The position numbers and the translations under genes were made by a program. A stretch of 64,000 nucleotides of DNA from Cognatundibacterium rugosum (GTDB lineage Bacteria; Pseudomonadota; Gammaproteobacteria; Burkholderiales; Burkholderiaceae_D). The notes under the pieces were generated by a model. It did no database searches. It saw only the letters and a list, made by a program, of their open reading frames with translations, and was not told the DNA's origin. Position 1 is the first letter of the stretch; each line of letters begins with the position of its first letter. Shown here piece after piece: positions 22,755-31,109 of the stretch. The DNA lies in assembly GCF_014284365.1 (NCBI RefSeq), contig NZ_JACOGG010000010.1:1-64000 (forward strand). Direction: 5' to 3'.

Positions 22755-23086
22755 AGCTCCCCCAAAAAAGAAAGACGGCTCTATTCAATGACTAAAGCAT
22801 CGACGGAGATAAATAGTTGGACGGTTTATGTATCCACTTGATAGCAAATGTAATTTTACTTATTTAACTGCCTTGCAATATTTTAACAAGAATTGACAAG
22901 GTTAAAAGGAAACATTACTTGAAATATATGAAGTATGTAATTTTAATTTATTGTAATTTGGTCACTTTAAGTGCGGCAATCAAGGACTGATTGTGGGTTT
23001 GGTAATAAATGGAATTTGTTGCAACTATCGTTGCGTGATACGATAAATTACCCGTGCAGATTTCATCGAATTAAAGGAGAAATGTG
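22755..23086. other. Intergenic region (332 bp)
   Basis: This AT-rich divergent spacer holds the promoters of the diguanylate cyclase and of the membrane protein gene. A clear AAAGGAG ribosome-binding site ends it. Nothing else is recognised. Confidence 0.5.
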
Positions 23087-23542
23087 ATGTTTTTGAACGT
23101 AAAGAGTATGTTTCAACGAGATTACGACCGATATGATGGAATTCGCAGAATCAATATTTATTTGATGCGCTTGGTATATATTTTAATGCTCTGTTTCCTG
23201 GGAAAAGATTCGTGGTCCCACATTCTCGCTCACCAAGGGGCATGGGAAGCTGCGGATGGAATGGCTTGGAGCGTTTGGGCAGCCTTCTCCTCGCTGGCTC
23301 TGCTAGGATTCTTACATCCCGTGAAAATGATCCCACTGCTACTTTTTGAGGTATTTTACAAGGTGCTATGGCTTTCGATTGTCGCTTACCCTCTTTGGAA
23401 GTCGAACACACTCGTTGGATCAGCTGTGGAGGGAATGACCGATGCTTTTTTGTGGGTAATTCTTCCAATTGTAGTTTTGCCATGGGCTTATATATTCAAG
23501 AGCTATATTCTTAACACATCATTTTGGGTGCCTAAACGCTAA
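23087..23542 (+). CDS. Integral membrane protein of unknown function (151 aa)
   Basis: The start is ATG 23087, with AAAGGAG 7 bases upstream; a GTG precedes it. Four hydrophobic segments are visible (about residues 26-42, 60-78, 80-100 and 118-142), with short loops rich in Trp. The protein resembles small four-helix membrane proteins of unknown role (DoxX-like in size only). It is separated from the globin operon by 264 bases. Confidence 0.65.
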   Translation: MFLNVKSMFQRDYDRYDGIRRINIYLMRLVYILMLCFLGKDSWSHILAHQGAWEAADGMAWSVWAAFSSLALLGFLHPVKMIPLLLFEVFYKVLWLSIVAYPLWKSNTLVGSAVEGMTDAFLWVILPIVVLPWAYIFKSYILNTSFWVPKR

Positions 23543-23716
23543 AAGTCGCGAGTACGGTCAAATTCAAAACCTTCCGATAGAAACAGCGCAGGAATAAATC
23601 CCTCCAATTCTCACTACCCTTTCTACATATGCGCTGATGTAACAATCGTCAGCAACCCCTGCAAACAGTTTTTTTCGCATTTGCTGATTAACTGGGCATG
23701 GAAAATCACAGCATTA

Positions 23717-23740
23717 AAGATTCATTTAATTTGCATCTAA
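23717..23740. promoter_or_regulatory. NsrR-like operator 1
   Basis: AAGATTCATTT and TTTGCATCTAA resemble the two halves of the NsrR consensus (AAGATGCATTT, inverted), here spaced one base wider. It lies 67 bases before the globin start. Confidence 0.5.
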
Positions 23741-23754
23741 TTGATTTTGGCATT

Positions 23755-23777
23755 AAAATTCATTTTAAATGAATGTA
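23755..23777. promoter_or_regulatory. NsrR-like operator 2
   Basis: AAAATTCATTT-T-AAATGAATGTA has the 11-1-11 NsrR spacing, with perfect inner 8-base arms (ATTCATTT/AAATGAAT). It lies 30 bases before the globin start, where repressor binding would block transcription. Confidence 0.6.
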
Positions 23778-23806
23778 TTTGATATCCACTTTTAATGGAG
23801 TGAATG

Positions 23807-24262
23807 ATGGCATTTGACAGTAATGAAGTCGCTAAGTCTGTAAGCGAAGAACAGATTACCCAGCTTGTACATCGGTTTTACGATCGCGTGCGTGAGGATA
23901 AGGAATTATCGGCTGTGTTTGAAGCGGTTATTCCCGCAGATAAGTGGCCGCAGCATCTGGCGCTGATGGCTGAGTTCTGGTCTTCCATCATGTTGGGTAG
24001 TGGGCGTTACCACGGCAAACCTATGCAGGCACATATGCGCCATTTGGCATCAATTCAGCCGGAAATGTTTATTAACTGGCTAGGACTTTGGTCACAAACC
24101 TGTAAGGAGTTACTGGTGCCTGAGTTGGCTGAGGCAATGCTGGGCAAGGCGGAAAACATCGCCAAGAGTCTGCAGTTTTCGCTGTTCGGTATTTATCAGG
24201 ACATTCCACGCTCTGCTGCCAATTTACCGGTATCGGCAAGTCTGACAACAGGAATGCATTGA
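23807..24262 (+). CDS. Group III truncated haemoglobin
   Basis: The protein is 151 residues from ATG 23807, with GGAG 6 bases upstream. It has the group III pattern: LVHRFYDRVREDKELSAVF at the B-helix region, then HLALMAEFWSSIMLGSGRYHG and PMQAHMRHLASI, which provides the proximal His, and FINWLGLWSQT. Such globins bind O2 or NO and are often linked to NO detoxification or respiration. It is the first gene of the NO-related operon and is preceded by two NsrR-like sites. The exact ligand chemistry cannot be read from sequence. Confidence 0.88.
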   Translation: MAFDSNEVAKSVSEEQITQLVHRFYDRVREDKELSAVFEAVIPADKWPQHLALMAEFWSSIMLGSGRYHGKPMQAHMRHLASIQPEMFINWLGLWSQTCKELLVPELAEAMLGKAENIAKSLQFSLFGIYQDIPRSAANLPVSASLTTGMH

Positions 24263-24283
24263 GTCATTGAAGAGGACATGATC

Positions 24284-25282
24284 ATGAAACGAGATAACAC
24301 CTCCACTATTCCAGCGGTTGACCTGAGCGTACATCACCAACCTGGTGATATATCCGACCGCTTTGCCTTAGGTATCACCAAACTGCTGCGCTGGTGTGCA
24401 GATACGTTTTTTGCGAAGCGCTATGGCCACAGAGCAATCGTATTAGAAACGGTTGCCGCGGTACCCAGCATGGTAGGCGCAACGCTGACCCACTTACGTT
24501 GTTTGCGGAAGTTGGAAGCGGACCGCGGCTGGATCCGTACCTTAATGGAAGAAGCAGAAAACGAACGCATGCATTTGATGACCTTTGTCGCCATTGCTAA
24601 GCCTACGCTGCTGGAGCGCTGGCTGATATTGCTGGTGCAATGGCTGTTTTATATCGGCTTCTTTGTTTTATATTTGTTCAGTGCACGTACTGCGCACCGC
24701 CTGGTTGGCTATTTCGAAGAAGAAGCGGTCGTCAGTTATACCCACTACCTGAATGAAATCGATGCTGGCCGCAGCCCCAATGTAGCAGCACCGGCAATCG
24801 CGCTGCAGTATTGGGGATTGCCTGGCAATGCGACTTTACGCGACGTGGTTTTAGTCGTCAGGGCAGATGAGGCGCATCATCGTGATGTGAATCACAGCTT
24901 TGCAGCGCAGCTTGGCGATCATATAGGGCACTCCGCTATCAACCCCGGTCTCAACTCTGATTTGGCGCCCTACCCCTGGCATGCATCAACCGATGAAATT
25001 GAGAAACCAGCGATTGCGCCCTACCGTCAAACTGCTGATTTCGATGAGAACACTTTGCCGGCTGCATTGAAACGACGTCATAACACTGCCAGCGGCGTGT
25101 GGGGCGTGGTCCGGGTGAAACAGGGGCAGTTGAAACTGACTTTTTTGGAACCCCATTCCGAACAAGTGCTTGATGCCAGTCATCCCGGCTACCTGGCTCC
25201 TCAGCAAGCGCACTTTGTAGAGCCCTTAGGCAAAGTCAGTGTCTGTGTTGAGTTTTATCACAGCGATCCCCGCGTGGCCTGA
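24284..25282 (+). CDS. aox: Alternative oxidase fused to a C-terminal DUF1971 domain
   Basis: The protein is 332 residues from ATG 24284 (AGAGG 8 bases upstream; ATG 24278 is too close). Residues about 25-210 are a complete cyanide- and NO-insensitive ubiquinol oxidase: the di-iron ligands are LETVAAVPS, ENERMHLM, YFEEEAVVSY and RADEAHHRDVNH, with two membrane-associated hydrophobic stretches between. Residues about 245-330 (RRHNTASGVWGVVRVKQG, then VEFYHSDP) match the DUF1971 cupin-like fold of YeaR and the TehB N-terminus. The usual AOX stops at the last His helix, so this is a fusion. It lies between the globin and flavohaemoglobin genes. Confidence 0.9.
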   Translation: MKRDNTSTIPAVDLSVHHQPGDISDRFALGITKLLRWCADTFFAKRYGHRAIVLETVAAVPSMVGATLTHLRCLRKLEADRGWIRTLMEEAENERMHLMTFVAIAKPTLLERWLILLVQWLFYIGFFVLYLFSARTAHRLVGYFEEEAVVSYTHYLNEIDAGRSPNVAAPAIALQYWGLPGNATLRDVVLVVRADEAHHRDVNHSFAAQLGDHIGHSAINPGLNSDLAPYPWHASTDEIEKPAIAPYRQTADFDENTLPAALKRRHNTASGVWGVVRVKQGQLKLTFLEPHSEQVLDASHPGYLAPQQAHFVEPLGKVSVCVEFYHSDPRVA

Positions 25283-25349
25283 GCCTGCAGTAACAGCGCA
25301 TTCCTTTAATCCTTTAATTTATCCACCTTTATTAAGAAAAGAGTCAACG

Positions 25350-26519
25350 ATGATGTCTCCTGAACAAATTTCTATTATTCAAGCCACAGTACCCATTTTA
25401 GAAACCGGTGGAGAGGCGTTGACCACGCACTTCTACAAAATCATGTTGAACGACTATCCGGAAGTCCGCTCCTTATTCAATCAGGCCCATCAGCAACAGG
25501 GAACTCAGGCCAGAGCGCTGGCGAACGCGATTTTGCGCTACGCACGTTGTATCGACAATCTGGGCGCGTTGGGAAATTTGCCAGCTCAAATAATTCAAAA
25601 GCATGTGGCGCTGCAGATTTTGCCTGAGCACTACCCTATCGTTGGCACTTGTCTGCTGCGTGCGATCCGCGAAGTGTTGGGTGCGGAAGTTGCTACCGAT
25701 GCGGTGATTGACGCCTGGGGTGCAGCGTATTGGCAGTTGGCGAATATCCTGATTGCGGCAGAAACGGAAGAATATGACAAACTCGCTTCAGCCCCCGGCG
25801 GCTGGCGTGGTATCCGTCAATTCAAAGTCGTCGCTAAGCAAACAGAAAGTAGCGAAATCACCTCGTTTTACCTGGAGCCCATGGATGGCGCCGCTGTGAT
25901 TCGTTATCAGCCTGGCCAATACCTGGGCCTGAAGTTAATGATAGACGGACAGGAAATGCGCCGTAATTATTCGTTGTCGCAGCATGCGGACGGCCGCTCT
26001 TTGCGCATCAGTGTCAAACGTGAAGCCGGTGGCGTAGTTTCAAACTATCTGCATGACAAGGTCACGCTTGGTCAGGTGTTGGAGGTATTTCCACCTGCTG
26101 GCGAGTTTGTATTAAAAGACAGTGCAGCGCCCTTAGTGTTAATTTCTGGCGGCGTCGGTATTACCCCTACGCTGGCAATGAGTGAGGCGGCCTTGTTAGC
26201 AGGAGAGCGCGAGGTCGTGTTCATCCATTATGCACGCAATGCGGAAGTGCAGGCTTTCGGTTCAACTCTGCATCAATGGGAGCGTGAGCATCCGCAGTTC
26301 CGCAAACACATTGTGCTGGAAGATGGAACGCCCGATGACACAGTGAGCGGTCGACCGACGCTGGAACAATTGAAACAATGGATACCGGCTCACGCTCATG
26401 CTTATTTCTTAGGACCTAAGCCATTCATGCGTTTTATCAATCAGGCCTTAGCTGCGATTGGTTTGCCTGAAGAACAGCGTCACTATGAATTCTTTGGTCC
26501 GGCCGAAGCTTTGCAATAA
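25350..26519 (+). CDS. hmp: Flavohaemoglobin (nitric oxide dioxygenase)
   Basis: The enzyme converts NO and O2 to nitrate. The globin domain (about 1-140) includes the proximal-His region AQIIQKHVALQI. The FAD-binding domain has RRNYSLS (about 214-220), and the NAD-binding domain has SGGVGITPTLAM (about 266-277) and a C-terminal YEFFGPAEAL. Length (389 residues) is normal. The start chosen is ATG 25350; upstream in-frame sequence overlaps the oxidase gene and is not globin-like. It is the third gene of the operon, 67 bases after the oxidase. Confidence 0.95.
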   Translation: MMSPEQISIIQATVPILETGGEALTTHFYKIMLNDYPEVRSLFNQAHQQQGTQARALANAILRYARCIDNLGALGNLPAQIIQKHVALQILPEHYPIVGTCLLRAIREVLGAEVATDAVIDAWGAAYWQLANILIAAETEEYDKLASAPGGWRGIRQFKVVAKQTESSEITSFYLEPMDGAAVIRYQPGQYLGLKLMIDGQEMRRNYSLSQHADGRSLRISVKREAGGVVSNYLHDKVTLGQVLEVFPPAGEFVLKDSAAPLVLISGGVGITPTLAMSEAALLAGEREVVFIHYARNAEVQAFGSTLHQWEREHPQFRKHIVLEDGTPDDTVSGRPTLEQLKQWIPAHAHAYFLGPKPFMRFINQALAAIGLPEEQRHYEFFGPAEALQ

Positions 26520-26668
26520 AGTATGTGGTCATGAGGTAAAGTAGCAAAGACAGTGCTCAGTTTTAGCTACTTCCAGTCCTGATCCACCCAACAGCAGGAC
26601 TGGTTTGCCTGATACGACTCTCAAGCTTACGCGCATTGGCAACACCAGGCACACCGTGTTCGCTATCG

Positions 26669-27577
26669 CTAGGCGGCGGACGACAAATACGGGCTTAGCA
26701 ATTGCTCGAGCCAGGTGGTAAATGACTTAACGCGCTTGGTTGCCTGATGCCTGCTCGGGTAAACCAGATGCACAGGCATCGGCAACGGCTTACATTGTGG
26801 CATCAGCTCAACTAAATCTCCGCTGTCGAGGTGGTGCTGAACGTCAAAGCGAGGCGCCTGTATCATGCCCATGCCGGCCAGCGCACTGGCAATATAAATG
26901 TCTGCATTGTTCACCGTTGTTATGGAATCGAGCTGCCGTGTCTTGACTTCACCTTGCTCCACCCATTCCCAAGGTGCAATCCGTCCGTTAGGCGAGGAAA
27001 TGTAATTGACACACAAATGCTGATCCAGCTCATCCGCGCGTTCGGGTTTGCCATAACGAGCAAGGTAAGTTGGGCTGGCGCAATTGATTAATTCCAGCAT
27101 GCCAACGAAACTGACAACAACATTAGTCGTATTCAGTTGCCCTACCCGTAGCGCACAATCTACGCCTTCCTGAGCCAGATCTGTGATGCGATCACCAGCG
27201 CTTAATTCTAATTCTATGCCGGGATACGCCGTGAAAAAATCAGGCAATGCAGGAACAACAAAGCACCTCGCAATTCTGCTCGGCATATCAACACGTACTT
27301 TTCCTGCGACACCTTGTAGATCCGGATGAAATTCTTGCCTTAACTCATCCATTTTTGTGATCAGGGACACTGCCCGACTAAGCAATTCCTCTCCATCCCG
27401 GGTTAAGCTCACTTGCCTGGTTGTTCGATGAAGTAGTCGCGTTCCCAGCCATTCTTCAAGATGTTGTATCGCCGAAGATGCTGCTGCGCGCGAAATGCCT
27501 AACTGGCTTGCCGCTTGGGAAAAGTTGCCGCTGTGAGCAACGCGTACAAAGATGTGAAGATGCTGTATGCGATCCAT
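26669..27577 (-). CDS. LysR-family transcriptional regulator
   Basis: The protein is 302 residues with an N-terminal HTH (MDRIQHLHIFVRVAHSGNFS, then AASQLGISRAAASSAIQHLE) and a substrate-binding domain from about 90. It is divergent from the SDR gene at 27892, so it probably controls the SDR and the aldehyde dehydrogenase. The effector is unknown. Confidence 0.9.
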   Translation of the reverse strand: MDRIQHLHIFVRVAHSGNFSQAASQLGISRAAASSAIQHLEEWLGTRLLHRTTRQVSLTRDGEELLSRAVSLITKMDELRQEFHPDLQGVAGKVRVDMPSRIARCFVVPALPDFFTAYPGIELELSAGDRITDLAQEGVDCALRVGQLNTTNVVVSFVGMLELINCASPTYLARYGKPERADELDQHLCVNYISSPNGRIAPWEWVEQGEVKTRQLDSITTVNNADIYIASALAGMGMIQAPRFDVQHHLDSGDLVELMPQCKPLPMPVHLVYPSRHQATKRVKSFTTWLEQLLSPYLSSAA

Positions 27578-27891
27578 GTTACACGGCTCAGTTAAGGTAA
27601 ATTACGATTGGTCATTCAAGGCACCACAGCCAGCTCTATATTTACACAAAAACATTTTTTTCACAGCTGCTTTTTTGCTCTGTTGACTCATCAATAAGCA
27701 CAAAAAATTTCCTCATGAAATATAGCTTGGTATTGACGTATGGCCGAATTTGTTACATCCGATTGTACTTATATTTCCCTGCATTATTGTTAAATTTATC
27801 TGAATTGAGTTGTCGTCATATCGCTACTTCTTCCATCATACTTTCGTCCATATACTCGGGCCTTGTACTCACATTTTTCAAGGAGACTCAA
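27578..27891. other. Divergent promoter region (314 bp)
   Basis: The region holds the promoters of the LysR and SDR genes. The AAGGAG at 27880-27885 fixes the SDR start. Reading frames through it upstream of the SDR start look non-coding. No clear LysR box could be singled out. Confidence 0.5.
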
Positions 27892-28662
27892 GTGTCAAAG
27901 GACTTAAACGGTAAAGTTGCGGTCATCGCTGGTGGCGGTAAAAATCTGGGCGCACTGATCGCACATGAACTGCAAAGCGTTGGGGCGAGTGGATTTGTGC
28001 TGCACTACAATAGCGGATCATCAAAAGCGGAAACTGAAAAAACGGCAGCAGCATTGAGAGAGAAAGGTGCAGACACAATTATTTTTCAGGGTGATTTGTC
28101 GGTCGCTGACAATAACAACAAACTTTTTGATCTCGCCAAGTCACACTTCGGTGCAGTCCACATTGGCATCAACACGGCAGGCGTTGTGATTAAAAAACCG
28201 ATATTGGAAGTGACAGAAGCGGATTACAACAAGAGTTTTGATGCAAACTCAAAAGCAGCGTTTTTCTTTCTCCAGCAAGCAGGAAGGGTACTGGAAGATC
28301 GCGGCAGTATTGTCACCATCGTTAGCTCATTGCTGGCCGCTTATACACCGTTTTACAGTATCTATCCTGGCAGCAAAGCACCTGTTGAACACTACACACG
28401 TGCAGCCTCGAAAGAGTTTGGTGATCGAGGCATTTCTGTGAATGCCGTTGGTCCCGGTCCGATGGACACGCCCTTCTTTTACGGTCAGGAGAATGCCGAT
28501 TCTACGGCCTACAACAAAGCCGGTGCTGCCTTGAGTAAATATTCAAAAACCGGGTTGACGGACATTGAAGATATCGCTCCCCTGATCCGCTTCCTCGTCA
28601 CTGAAGGTTGGTGGATCACTGGACAAACTATCTTTGCAAATGGCGGATATACCACCCGCTAG
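27892..28662 (+). CDS. Short-chain dehydrogenase/reductase
   Basis: The protein is 256 residues from GTG 27892, which has AAGGAG 6 bases upstream; the 59 in-frame codons before it are hydrophobic, non-SDR sequence. The Rossmann signature is AGGGKNLGALIAHELQ, with NTAGV in the middle. The catalytic set is SSLLAAYTPFYSIYPGSK (Ser, Tyr, Lys). The C-terminal PGPMDTPFFY and ITGQTIFANGGYTT are typical of SDR enzymes. Substrate unknown. The aldehyde dehydrogenase follows downstream, and the LysR gene is divergent. Confidence 0.9.
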   Translation: MSKDLNGKVAVIAGGGKNLGALIAHELQSVGASGFVLHYNSGSSKAETEKTAAALREKGADTIIFQGDLSVADNNNKLFDLAKSHFGAVHIGINTAGVVIKKPILEVTEADYNKSFDANSKAAFFFLQQAGRVLEDRGSIVTIVSSLLAAYTPFYSIYPGSKAPVEHYTRAASKEFGDRGISVNAVGPGPMDTPFFYGQENADSTAYNKAGAALSKYSKTGLTDIEDIAPLIRFLVTEGWWITGQTIFANGGYTTR

Positions 28663-28694
28663 TCACTCGTTCCAGCTTGAAATCATGGATGTAA

Positions 28695-28737
28695 CAGTAG
28701 GCATTGTTTCCACTCACGGTGGAATCGATGCCTACTG
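28695..28737. repeat. Long interrupted inverted repeat between SDR and ALDH genes
   Basis: CAGTAGGCAT (28695-28704) pairs with ATGCCTACTG (28728-28737), and TTCCAC (28708-28713) pairs with GTGGAA (28719-28724). No T tract follows. It could form an RNA hairpin that limits read-through or protects the mRNA. Confidence 0.6.
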
Positions 28738-28779
28738 CCAGGAACTGCACTACGTAATCGCAAAGAAGAGGATAAGCAC

Positions 28780-30153
28780 ATGAATCGCTACGCATCAATA
28801 CTGAACTGTCAGAAAGAATTTTTCCTTAGCGATGCCACCAAGAGCCTTGCCTGGAGGCTGGATCAGCTAGACAGGATGGAGCGTATGCTACGTGAAAATC
28901 AACAGGCATTTTGTAGTGCGCTATATGAAGATTTTCACAAACCGCCATTTGAGCAATTGTTTGAGATCACTGTGCCGCTGGGGGTAATTGATTATTACCG
29001 AAAAAATCTGGTGGAATTAATGAAACCACAGCATGTAGCGATTCCCAAGGGATTGGAAGCCAGCGGAAACGCCGGCGTGATTTACAAGGAGCCATATGGC
29101 GTTACCTTAGTTATAGGGCCGTTCAATGCCCCTATTTTGCTCTTGCTCGATCCCGCCATCGCCGCGCTGGCAGCGGGCAATACTGTCATTTTGAAACCTG
29201 CCAACACCACCCCTAAAGTTGCGTCACTGTTTCAGGCGTTAATTCCAAAATATTTTTCACCCGAAGCGGTCAACGTTGTCACTGGTGGACGTGAAGAGAT
29301 TTCAGCGTTGCTGGAACTAGCCTTCGATTTCATCTTCTTTACCGGCAGCTCCACCGTTGCTAAAGTCGTTATGCGCGCAGCGGCCGAACGTCTGACGCCA
29401 ATGGTGCTGGAGCTGGGTGGGCAAAATCCGACCGTCGTCGACCAGACCGCGAATCTCGACGTCGCGGCAGACCGTATCGCGTGGGGGCATAATGCGATTT
29501 CGGGACAATGGTGTGTTGCACCTGGCTACGTGTATGTCCATCGCTCAATTGCGGATGAATTTATCGGTCGCCTGAAGCGTTCGCTGGTCACAATGTACGG
29601 CGAAAAACCACAGCAGAGCCCCGATTTTGCGCGCATGATTACAGAACGCGACACACAGCGGGTCAGTTCCTATATCTTGCCTGACAAAGTGGTGCATGGC
29701 GGTAACTTTGATATTGACGGCCGCTTTATTGAACCGACTATCCTCTATCCAAGTACCTGGGATGACCCTGCCATGCAGCAAGAAATATTCGGTCCGGTAT
29801 TACCTGTACTGCCCTACGACGATTTGGCTGAGGTGGTACATATCATTAAGCGCAAACCCAAATCGTTGGCAGCCTACATCTTCAGCAAGGATCAGGCTGC
29901 AATTGATTTATTTTTGTCTGGCGTGTCATTTGGTGGAGGATGCGTCAATCAGACTAATTTACATTGCTGGATTGATAGTCTGCCATTTGGCGGAGTCGGT
30001 TACTCCGGTATAGGTAAATATTATGGCAAAGCTGGCTTTGACGCTTTATCCAATACAAAAGCATTGCTGATCGGCAATCCAGATTTGGTGCTTGATGTAT
30101 TCCCCCCCTATGCGGGGAAAGATATTGCGGCCAGTCTGAGCTTGTTTGCTTAG
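28780..30153 (+). CDS. Aldehyde dehydrogenase (class 3 / coniferyl aldehyde dehydrogenase-like)
   Basis: The NAD(P)-dependent ALDH has 457 residues. The cofactor-binding stretch has EPYGVTLVIGPFNAPILLLL (about 105-124; GPFNAP where most enzymes have GPWNYP), and VILKPANTTP follows. The catalytic Glu is in VLELGGQNP and the nucleophile Cys in ISGQWCVAPGY (about 245). The size fits the short class 3 enzymes that lack an N-terminal extension. Together with the SDR it suggests alcohol-to-acid oxidation of an unknown substrate. Confidence 0.9.
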   Translation: MNRYASILNCQKEFFLSDATKSLAWRLDQLDRMERMLRENQQAFCSALYEDFHKPPFEQLFEITVPLGVIDYYRKNLVELMKPQHVAIPKGLEASGNAGVIYKEPYGVTLVIGPFNAPILLLLDPAIAALAAGNTVILKPANTTPKVASLFQALIPKYFSPEAVNVVTGGREEISALLELAFDFIFFTGSSTVAKVVMRAAAERLTPMVLELGGQNPTVVDQTANLDVAADRIAWGHNAISGQWCVAPGYVYVHRSIADEFIGRLKRSLVTMYGEKPQQSPDFARMITERDTQRVSSYILPDKVVHGGNFDIDGRFIEPTILYPSTWDDPAMQQEIFGPVLPVLPYDDLAEVVHIIKRKPKSLAAYIFSKDQAAIDLFLSGVSFGGGCVNQTNLHCWIDSLPFGGVGYSGIGKYYGKAGFDALSNTKALLIGNPDLVLDVFPPYAGKDIAASLSLFA

Positions 30154-30323
30154 GGCTTGTTCTGTGTTCGCTGATGTGGACCATATCTGCGCGTGGTATT
30201 TTTGTTTCGTATTCATGGAAACGTGAATACGATATTGGCTGCACAGCTTCAGCGGTAGCAGAATACCTGCTGAACCCAGTTTAAATAGCTGGGCGTATCT
30301 TTACTATTGATAAGGTAAAACAA

Positions 30324-30593
30324 ATGCATATCATTTTCGTGATCATTGGCGGAATCATACAATTGGGTATTTTCGTTTTGTTTGCCTGGCTATGGGGAAA
30401 TTCTGCAGCGAGCATGGCGCTGGCTGCTAAGGTATTCATCCCATTCTGGCTGGTTGTCGTTGCGGTGAATATGGCGGTCGGTGTGCTGCATGCGGGTTAC
30501 AGTGTCAAGAGTGAGCTACCTATACTGCTGCTGAATTTCCTGATACCAGCAACTATCGCTGCCTACACATTCTGGCAACTCTCGCGTACCTGA
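30324..30593 (+). CDS. Small membrane protein (89 aa)
   Basis: The protein has three hydrophobic helices (about residues 3-25, 32-55 and 64-84) and few charges. ATG 30324 has an AAGG-type ribosome-binding site (TAAGGTAAAACA) upstream. No family is recognised. It lies downstream of the aldehyde dehydrogenase with 170 bases between, so it may be its own unit. Confidence 0.6.
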   Translation: MHIIFVIIGGIIQLGIFVLFAWLWGNSAASMALAAKVFIPFWLVVVAVNMAVGVLHAGYSVKSELPILLLNFLIPATIAAYTFWQLSRT

Positions 30594-30887
30594 CTGGTTG
30601 CTGAATCGTATTGATGCTATCCACCCTGAACAAGCGGCTATGTGCACACTACACCGCTTGCCCTCCAAGGCGTCCCCGTCTCCTTTCAAGCCCGATATCT
30701 GCACCAGGCAGTCTTAAACAGGCCGGCAAGATGCACTCACCCTAAGTACAAAACACAGGCGCACATGTTTGGCGCGGAATCGCACTGAAATGTAGAGATT
30801 TTTCGCAAGAGTTTTCATCGGGAAAGTTTCATCCCTGTTTTGGCACAATCTACTGAAGATAAGGCAGCAAAGTACTTATACCGACGG

Positions 30888-30911
30888 ACTCAGATGTAAG
30901 TACATCTGAGT
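30888..30911. promoter_or_regulatory. Perfect palindrome upstream of urtA
   Basis: ACTCAGATGTA and TACATCTGAGT are 11-base arms around AG. It lies about 130 bases before the sigma54-like promoter, the usual distance for an activator site, but does not match the NtrC consensus. It could also form a terminator-like hairpin. Confidence 0.5.
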
Positions 30912-31037
30912 GATTTCCTTAATAGCTGTCACAGAGTAGCGGACGACAGCCTGCAGCGACCTGCCCAGGCTGAGTATAGATTGTTTGCGAGTGATTCCGG
31001 CTCTGCCGGTGAGCGTGTTATTGCGTCGCACAATGGC

Positions 31038-31053
31038 TGGCACACTATCTGCT
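31038..31053 (+). promoter_or_regulatory. Sigma54-like promoter of urtA
   Basis: TGGCAC-ACTAT-CTGCT matches the -24/-12 pattern TGGCAC-N5-TTGCW at all but one position. Urea transporters are commonly under nitrogen (NtrC) control, which fits. Confidence 0.6.
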
Positions 31054-31109
31054 AAATAAGAGTTAAAAACCCGCAGTCTCTTATTTATCAACCACGCAGA
31101 GGAGTCACC

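Larger units (their letters stand above)
30594..31109. other. Upstream control region of the urt operon (516 bp)
   Basis: No gene is seen. The region holds a perfect 24-base palindrome (30888-30911) and a sigma54-like promoter (31038-31053) listed separately. The AGGAG before 31110 is the urtA ribosome-binding site. Confidence 0.6.
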
